From contig NW_003546245.1 of NCBI RefSeq assembly GCF_000090795.2, positions 586,727-650,726 on the forward strand: a DNA stretch of 64,000 bases. Reading direction: 5' to 3'. Below are positions 57,595 to 64,000 of this stretch, piece by piece. This DNA comes from Amphimedon queenslandica. Taxonomy: Eukaryota; Porifera; Demospongiae; Haplosclerida; Niphatidae. The position numbers were made by a program, and so were the translations under genes. The notes under the pieces were generated by a model. That model had not been told where the DNA came from. It ran no database searches and saw nothing but the letters and a program-made list of their open reading frames with translations. Position 1 is the first letter of the stretch, and each line of letters starts with the position of its first letter.

Positions 57595-60500
57595 TTATAA
57601 GTTATAAGAGGTACTGGAATCAGTCTGCAATGAAAGAGAGTAAAGAGAATGAAGGTCACAGTACTTGAAATATGATTACTTACACATAATCTATAAACAT
57701 CCAGTGCCAACTCGTCGGGCATCTCTTGTCGCCTAAACATCTCCCTTGCTGATCTTGACTAGATTAAAGAAACAATGAATATAGTCCTTAACCCTCTAGC
57801 ACCCTCTATCCTCATTACTCTAGTATGTTAAAGACTTACTGATGAATGATTGACAGCACTGCTTCCACTTGAGTGTATATGAGATGATCTGCTAGGCTGA
57901 GCATATGATGTGGACATTAAATCAGAGCCTAATTGATACTCTTCTTCATTGTCACTGTGATTTCGCCCTCTGCTCCTTTCAGACAGCTGCATCCTATGAA
58001 GCTCGTTCTCAAGGGGAACCAATCGATCACAGAAATTATTGTACTGCCTCCTCCTCTCGGTGCTGGTACGACTAGAAATCAAGAGTCAATTTGCTAACAA
58101 TCAATTCCCTCTAGTGTAATATAAACAAATCTTATTAAATTATAAATGAAGTCTAGGTTAAGATTGGCCACATCAGAGAGCAATCTCAACTCCCAATGGC
58201 ACAGATCCACAACCCAATACATCTGCTACTACTTAAAATGTACATGTATATACTAGCTGTAATGTATTAGTAAAAAAGTGTGTAATATTTACCTGTGCTC
58301 TTGTAACATTCTCTGTGATGCAAGAGAGGACACACGAGCTTTAGTGAACTCTCCATGCATAGTGAGTTCTGCAGCTTTCTTCCCAACATGGCTACTAATA
58401 ATTGCAGAATCCATTTCTACAACAAGTAATGTTTTCAGCTAAGTATGTTTAATGTTGCTAGTACCTTTCTCAGCCTTTACTCTATCGGTAGTTATTGGTT
58501 TTGCTTTAGTTATTACTCTAAGGCAGCGGTCACCATCAGAATTAGTGTATTCTATTTGCAGCTGGAATGGTAAGTGAGGTTGACCGTCAATCATCTGAGG
58601 AGGGACTCCCCCATCACTTGAAGGAGAGGCACCACTTTTATCTCCTACAAATAATGAGATTAATTCATCAAGTATCATGTTTATTTATTGGCAAACCTTT
58701 AGACTTTACTATGTCTCCTTCATCATCTTCCTCTTCCTTTTCCTCTTTGATCTTTGGCTGTACCGACAGTTTCTTTGAAGGTTTATCTGTCACTTTTCGT
58801 ACTCCGTATTCATATGTAATCTCAGTATCAGCAGTGACATTACCAACCTGCTTCACTATAACATTCTCTTTTGAGTCTTCAGTACGGAAATACCTACAAA
58901 TACATACATAATGTGTATCTATACACTTAATGTATTTAACAGCTTACATTCCATTGTGCACTATAATCTTAGTAACAACGTCAGTAGCTATAATAGGATT
59001 ACTCAATATGCTACCAAACTCTTCAGTGACTGTCAGTGGATCCACTATGGTGACTTGACCTCCTGTTCTAGTAGCTACTTGACCTAACTCAGCTACTCTA
59101 CAGTCAGTCCCTTTGATGGTCAATAGTGAAACAGTTACACTGTAATTAAGATAGTAATTATAAGGAGACACCAGGTGTACAGCTAACCCTTTATCCATAG
59201 CAATGTCACCAAGGTCTTCATAGAAATTCTCAGCAGTGACATAAGCTTTACTACTACGGCCAACTAGAGGATTAGATATCATCATTGATTCATTAAGTGT
59301 ATTCACATACCATCAAGACTTCCAAGACCAACATTAGCTAGTCCATCAGTACAAAGAACTACCTAATGAGGAGAAAGGATTCATCAATAATGACAAGTTA
59401 ATGCTAACTCTTGATCCTGGTTTCTGTGATGCTATGACAACTGAAGCTAGTGCAGCTGGTCCTAAAGCAGTCTGACCAGACTCCTCCAAACTATAATGAA
59501 TACTGACAATCATACCACCACTTATTCTTACATTACCTGTATATCTTCTTTGATAAAGCTTTCTGAGTTTCACGTATAGTAGAAGGTAGTGGTATTTCTT
59601 TTCCGCTATCAATGACAGCTTTACTATCAGACAGTTTATCACCAGCGATAGTTACAGGTACCATCCTACCATCACCCATTATAGTAACCTACACACAAAC
59701 AATAACTCCATTATTAATATACTAACATACATCATCACTGAATGTAACTATTGATACTCTTTTATTAGGCTCAGAGTGGACCAGCTTTGATAAATGAGTA
59801 TCTACAGCTGCTTGAAGACTCTCCATTCTTGATATGTAAGTCGAATTGGCCAGTGTCCCTTGCCTTATCCTGTGTTCCGGTTGACGGAGGTCATGGGCAA
59901 TGCTAGTTGGGAGACTTTGGAGCAACTTTTCTTCTCTTTCCTTTGCTCCACGTATCTTGTATTGACCAGGAACCTGAGGAAAGAAATGTTCTTACACTAA
60001 TACTTTATTAATATTATATAAAAATAGTTGGTACTATTAGGCTGAGTAAAACTTGTACATAAAATTAGCATGAATTCAGAATAATAATGAAAAAATAATT
60101 TCCTGGCCATTCTTGAAGGAATACCCTGTACTATATAGTTTGACCCAATTTTGAAGCAACTTTAAAAATTCATAAAAAATTCAATTTTGATCGGAATCAT
60201 CTCAAACTTTCTACACAACATAAGAATATATATACGCATCAGAAAAAATTATAAAAATGGAAAATTCTCTTCTTGCCATTTTTGGCCAAATTTGGCCAAA
60301 ATCGCTGTACTATAGTACAGGGACTTTGAACCAATTTTGGAGCGACTTTAAAAATTTGTAAAAAATCCAATTTTGATTGGAATCGTCTCAAACTTAAAAT
60401 ACAATATAAAAACATGTACGTACATCAGAAAAAATTTTAAAAATAGAGAATTCTCTCCTTGCCATTTTTGGCAAAATTTTGCCAAAATTACATGAAGGCA

Positions 60501-62032
60501 TCAAGTTAAATAATGATAGCCATGAAAATAAAAACAAACTCATTTACCTCTGTAGTAACACACATACTGCCAGAAGTATCAATACAAAATACAACTAGTG
60601 ATTCATCCATTGCTATAGGGGCTCCTCCTTTAGCGGCCATTATAGAAGCAGGAGTAATGAGGTAAGTTGTATCCTCTTCTGTTGGTATCTCTTCATTTAC
60701 AATATCAACCTCAGTTGCTGTACCACAGTACTCACAATTCCATACCTAGAAGAAACAGAAAGAGAGATAAGGTTCACCATATAATAGACTAACTCTCTTT
60801 TCAGCATCTTCTTCTCCAATCAGTTTAGTCAAGTGACTAACAACAGCTCCACAGTTAGGATTAGAACAAAACTGTGCATCTCCTGTGTGTATGTGCCCTG
60901 CCTCTCTCAACTGGTTGAACTGAACAGCTAGAATATTAGTGTCGGCACGTCTAGTTTTAACGCCTTTTGATATAGAACCTAATCAGAAGAAACCTCAATT
61001 AACTCTCAAAAGTGAAAATGTATAATTTTTATACCAGATTTGTTCCATCTGAGTCTCTGCCTTTTTTGCTTTTTTATTTTCCTTTTTGGAGAAGGTGGAG
61101 AAGCTATGGCAGTAACAGATGCAACTGATGGTCTGTGAAGGAAGAGGAGAATATACAATGTAAGAGGAGGAGGATTCATTTCACATGATTGGTATTATTA
61201 CACAATGTAAGGAATGTGTTATGACAATTATTAATAATGCATTATCATTCTCTAGTATCAGGCTATCAGCTTCAATTACATGTAGACTAGGGGAATTATT
61301 TCTTGTCAGATTGTTTACAGCAACAAATAGAGAGCAGTAATAGAAATACTACATCCAATGCAGTACATGTAGTGATTCTATATTTATAACTCCCACACAT
61401 TTAATCAGACTGGCTTACGTTGGTTCAGGATCTTCTGGTGGCGAATGCTGTATCTCAGAATAATCTACATTTCCATCATCACTGTATTATAAATTAGCAT
61501 CATTATTATTAATAGCTGATATAATAATTCATGACTCACGTTTTAGGAGGCTTTACTCTCACTTCTTCCTCTTCACTTTCACTTGACGACTTGTCGTTAC
61601 TAAATATAGAACAAACAATAACAGAAGAATAGGCTACACTAAAATTAACATATTATGTAACTGGCCCACACTACACCAATATTATCAAGAGTACCTAATA
61701 TTATGTACTCTTGATATTATGCTATGGTAAAATGGTCTAATTATGAATGAAGTGTTTGTGGCTTACGCTGCTTTGAGAGAAGGTGCTTTGCTCTTTCTAC
61801 GCGTTGTTTTCCTTTTTACTTTATTTATAAAGGACCCCCAGAACCCACTACGTGTTCGTGATGCTTGTGGTGGTGCAGTGCTGGGAACAGCTCGTATTGT
61901 CCTCAGGTCAAATTCATCATCATCATCGTCATCATCACTGGCCCACATTCCTTCATCAAGAGCTCTCTGAGGAATAACCTCTTCCTCTGATTCTCCATGA
62001 TACACATACTTACTACCAAGAGCAAAAGACAT
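57595..62032 (-). CDS. VWA and zinc-finger protein (cpRas1-like), copy 1
   Basis: Many short minus-strand exons from the ATG at 62032 (MSFALGSKYVYHGESEEEVI) to the stop at 57595. The N-terminus is acidic then basic (a run of seven Asp; KVKRKTTRRKSK). Next is a two-pair cysteine finger (FCSNPNCGAVVS ... CEYCGTATEV, near 60730-60880), then a VWA domain with a MIDAS (VVFCIDTSGSM near 60580; VVLCTDGLANVGLG near 59350), and a beta-rich part (MYFRTEDSKENVIVKQVGNV, LQIEYTNSDGDRCLRVITKA). The C-terminus is helical and charged (RRQYNNFCDRLVPLENELHR). The zinc finger plus VWA order recalls Sec23/24-type proteins and the proteins called circularly permutated Ras 1; no GTPase domain is seen, so the name is tentative. 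An intron at 60.0-60.5 kb carries family B repeats. The gene is a tandem duplicate of the next one. Confidence 0.75.
60100..60490 (+). repeat. Family B repeat, about two units
   Basis: In an intron of VWA copy 1. Palindrome CTGTACTATAGTACAG at 60305-60320; a degraded one (CCCTGTACTATATAG) near 60124; the words TTTTGATCGGAATCATCTCA and CAGAAAAAATTATAAAAATG occur in order. Confidence 0.8.
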
Positions 62033-62219
62033 TGCTAGGGAACCGGGAAAGAAACAGAACAAAGGAAGGAGCAGTTTCGACACGCCCAGGCAATGCACTA
62101 GGAATGCACTATGCTGTAATGGAAACATTCAGGTTACTATACTACACACAAAAGATCATAAAACTATTAATAAAAACTACAAGCACAATAAAAAATTCTG
62201 CCATTGTTCTTGACTCGTC

Positions 62220-64000
62220 TTAGTCCTCATTCTTCTCGCTTGGCTTTTCTTTCTCTTTTGTCTCATCATCTTTCTGGCTCTGTGGCACAACTGCTATGGT
62301 AACAGCACGAGGAGGAAGGGGCTTTGGCACAGAGGGAGGTTTAACTTGATGACTAGCAGATCTTGGTGGAGCAGCTTTGAAAGCGCTGGACGAAGCTTTC
62401 TACAATGAGAGAAATTAAATAACAATTAAGTTCTGGCTGATCTTATAAACAAGCAATACCTTCAATCCATAGACTCCTAATGCCAAATCATCAGATATGT
62501 CTCTCCTTCGATGAGCTTCTTTAGACTTTCTCATCTAATGCACATTATGAATAATAATATAATTGGAAATTTATCATCATTACTTTTGGAGCTTGTTGTG
62601 GAGCTGGTGCACTCGAAGTAAACGCAGGAGTAGTGTAGTTTCTTTTGGAAGGAGCAGCATAAGAGGTACCCATTAGCTCAGAGCCTCGTTCGTAAAACTC
62701 ATCTTCGTCATCGCTGAGGTTTCTTCCTGAGCTCCTCTCGCTCACTTGCATCCTATGGAGTTCCCTCTCCAGTGGTATCATGTTACTGCACCAGTTGGTG
62801 TATTCCCATCTACGACTTGCACTTGATTTACTGCAAGAAATCAAAATCAAAATACAAATAATAGGAAGGGAGTGGTAATACCTGTGCTTCTGAAGGAGTC
62901 TCTGCGTAGCCAGTGACTTGACTCGTGCCTGAGTGAACTCTCCCTGCATAGTTAGATCAGCAGCTTGCTTAGCAACATGAGTACCAATAATACCAGCATC
63001 CATTTCTGATTTTCAAAAAGAAAATAAAAAGCAGAAAATATTGTTAGTACCTTGCTCGGCCTTTAATCTATCAGTAGTTATTGGTTTTGCTTTAGTTATT
63101 ACTCTAAGGCAGCGGTCACCATCAGAATTAGTGTATTCTATTTGCAGCTGGAATGGTAAGTGAGGCTGACCATCAATCATCTGAGGAGGGACTGTATCAC
63201 TTGAGGCACTAGCTCCTGTAGCAGCTCCTCCATCACTGCTCTCTGAGGAAGAGTACAATCATGATAATACCACACAAACACTATGGTACCTTTTGAATTC
63301 CCATCATCACCACCATCTTTTGGTGATTCTGTTGGAGGTGTGGTTTGTGCTTTGCGGACTCCGTAATCAAAAGTGAGTTCACTATCAGCAGTGACATTAC
63401 CAACCTGCTTCACTACAACATTCTCTTTTGAGTCTTCAGTACGAAAATACCTACAAATACATACATAATGTGTTAATGTATTTAACAGCTTACATTCCAT
63501 TGTGCACTATAATCTTAGTCACAACGTCAGTAGCTATAACAGGATTACTCAATATACTACCAAACTCTTCAGTGACTGTCAGTGGATCCACTATGGTGAC
63601 TTCACCTCCTGTTCTAGTAGCTACTTGACCTAACTCAGCTACTCTACAGTCGGTCCCTTTGATTGATAAAAAGTTGACTGTTACACTACAAAAAATGAAA
63701 GACAATCATCTAATGTAAAGAGACACCAGGTGTACCCTTTATCCATAGCAATGTCACCAAGGTCTTCATAGAAATTCTCAGCACTGGCATAAGCTTTACC
63801 GCCACCAGCAACTGTGTAATAAAAAGGATTAATTTCCAACAGATCATCAATCACATACCATCAAGACTTCCAAGACCAACATTAGCTAGTCCATCAGTAC
63901 ACAGAACTACCTAATGAGGGGAAAGGACTCATCAATAGTGACAAGTTAATGCTAACTCTTGATCCTGGTTTCTGTGACGCTATGACAACTGAAGCTAGTG
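62220..64000 (-). CDS. VWA and zinc-finger protein, copy 2, C-terminal part
   Basis: The second copy is cut by the right edge, so only the C-terminal half of the protein is present. Exons match copy 1 in order, splice sites and most bases: MIDAS-side strand region at 63.9-64.0 kb, VTIVDPLTVTEEFGSILSNP near 63560, MYFRTEDSKENVVVKQVGNV near 63430, LQIEYTNSDGDRCLRVITKA near 63120, MDAGIIGTHVAKQAADLTMQ near 62960 and CSNMIPLERELHRMQVSERS near 62760. It differs in the linker after the beta-rich domain and has a longer proline/lysine-rich C-terminus (PPSVPKPLPPRAVTIAVVPQ, then EKPSEKNED) ending at 62220. Only 187 bp separate its stop from the start codon of copy 1, which must hold the copy 1 promoter. 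Confidence 0.75.

Overview
This window is nuclear DNA from an animal with a compact, intron-rich genome. Most genes are split by short GT-AG introns (often 40-60 bp), are separated by about 50-600 bp, and encode typical metazoan proteins: axonemal dynein DNAI2, fascin, actin, a formin, RBBP6, DRG2, GET4, THOC1, ANKRD54 and GPANK1. AT-rich introns, many copies of the palindromic word TACATGTA, and a ROCO-like protein that carries a PDZ domain and death domains suggest an early-branching metazoan, most likely a demosponge such as Amphimedon. The species is an inference from gene style; I could not run a search.

Layout. 0-8 kb: THOC1 (-, runs off the left edge), a membrane di-iron sterol/fatty acid hydroxylase (+), DNAI2 (-), RPS2 (+), a DUF1295 membrane reductase-like gene (-). 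8-18 kb: a membrane-anchored JmjC oxygenase (+), two unrecognised plus-strand genes and one unrecognised small minus-strand gene, with a 1.7 kb tandem satellite at 12.9-14.6 kb. 18-27.5 kb: a 1280-residue PDZ / degenerate Roc / COR / double death-domain gene (-). 27.5-39.3 kb: GET4 (+), RBBP6 (-), and DRG2 (+) with a tRNA-Arg(TCG) in one of its introns. 39.6-45.8 kb: intronless fascin (-) head to head with actin (+, interrupted by an assembly gap), a TTL-family gene (+), ANKRD54 (+). 45.9-53.2 kb: a formin (-) with a large repeat-filled intron. 53.4-57.5 kb: RPL38, GPANK1, a Nudix gene (all +). 57.6-64 kb: two tandem copies of a VWA/zinc-finger gene (-), the second cut by the right edge.

Genes are mainly arranged as divergent pairs with very short shared promoters (49 bp between the start codons of GET4 and the ROCO-like gene; 103 bp for THOC1 and the hydroxylase; 133 bp for DUF1295 and JmjC) and tail-to-tail neighbours. 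Three shared promoters show recognisable sites: an X-box-like inverted repeat plus an NRF1 palindrome at DNAI2/RPS2, CCAAT plus CArG boxes at fascin/actin, and a YY1-like site over the GET4 start codon. A family of about 175-bp repeats built around a palindrome centred on CTATAG sits in introns and intergenic DNA along the window.

Exon limits below were read by eye from reading frame, splice sites and remembered family sequences; no transcript data were available.
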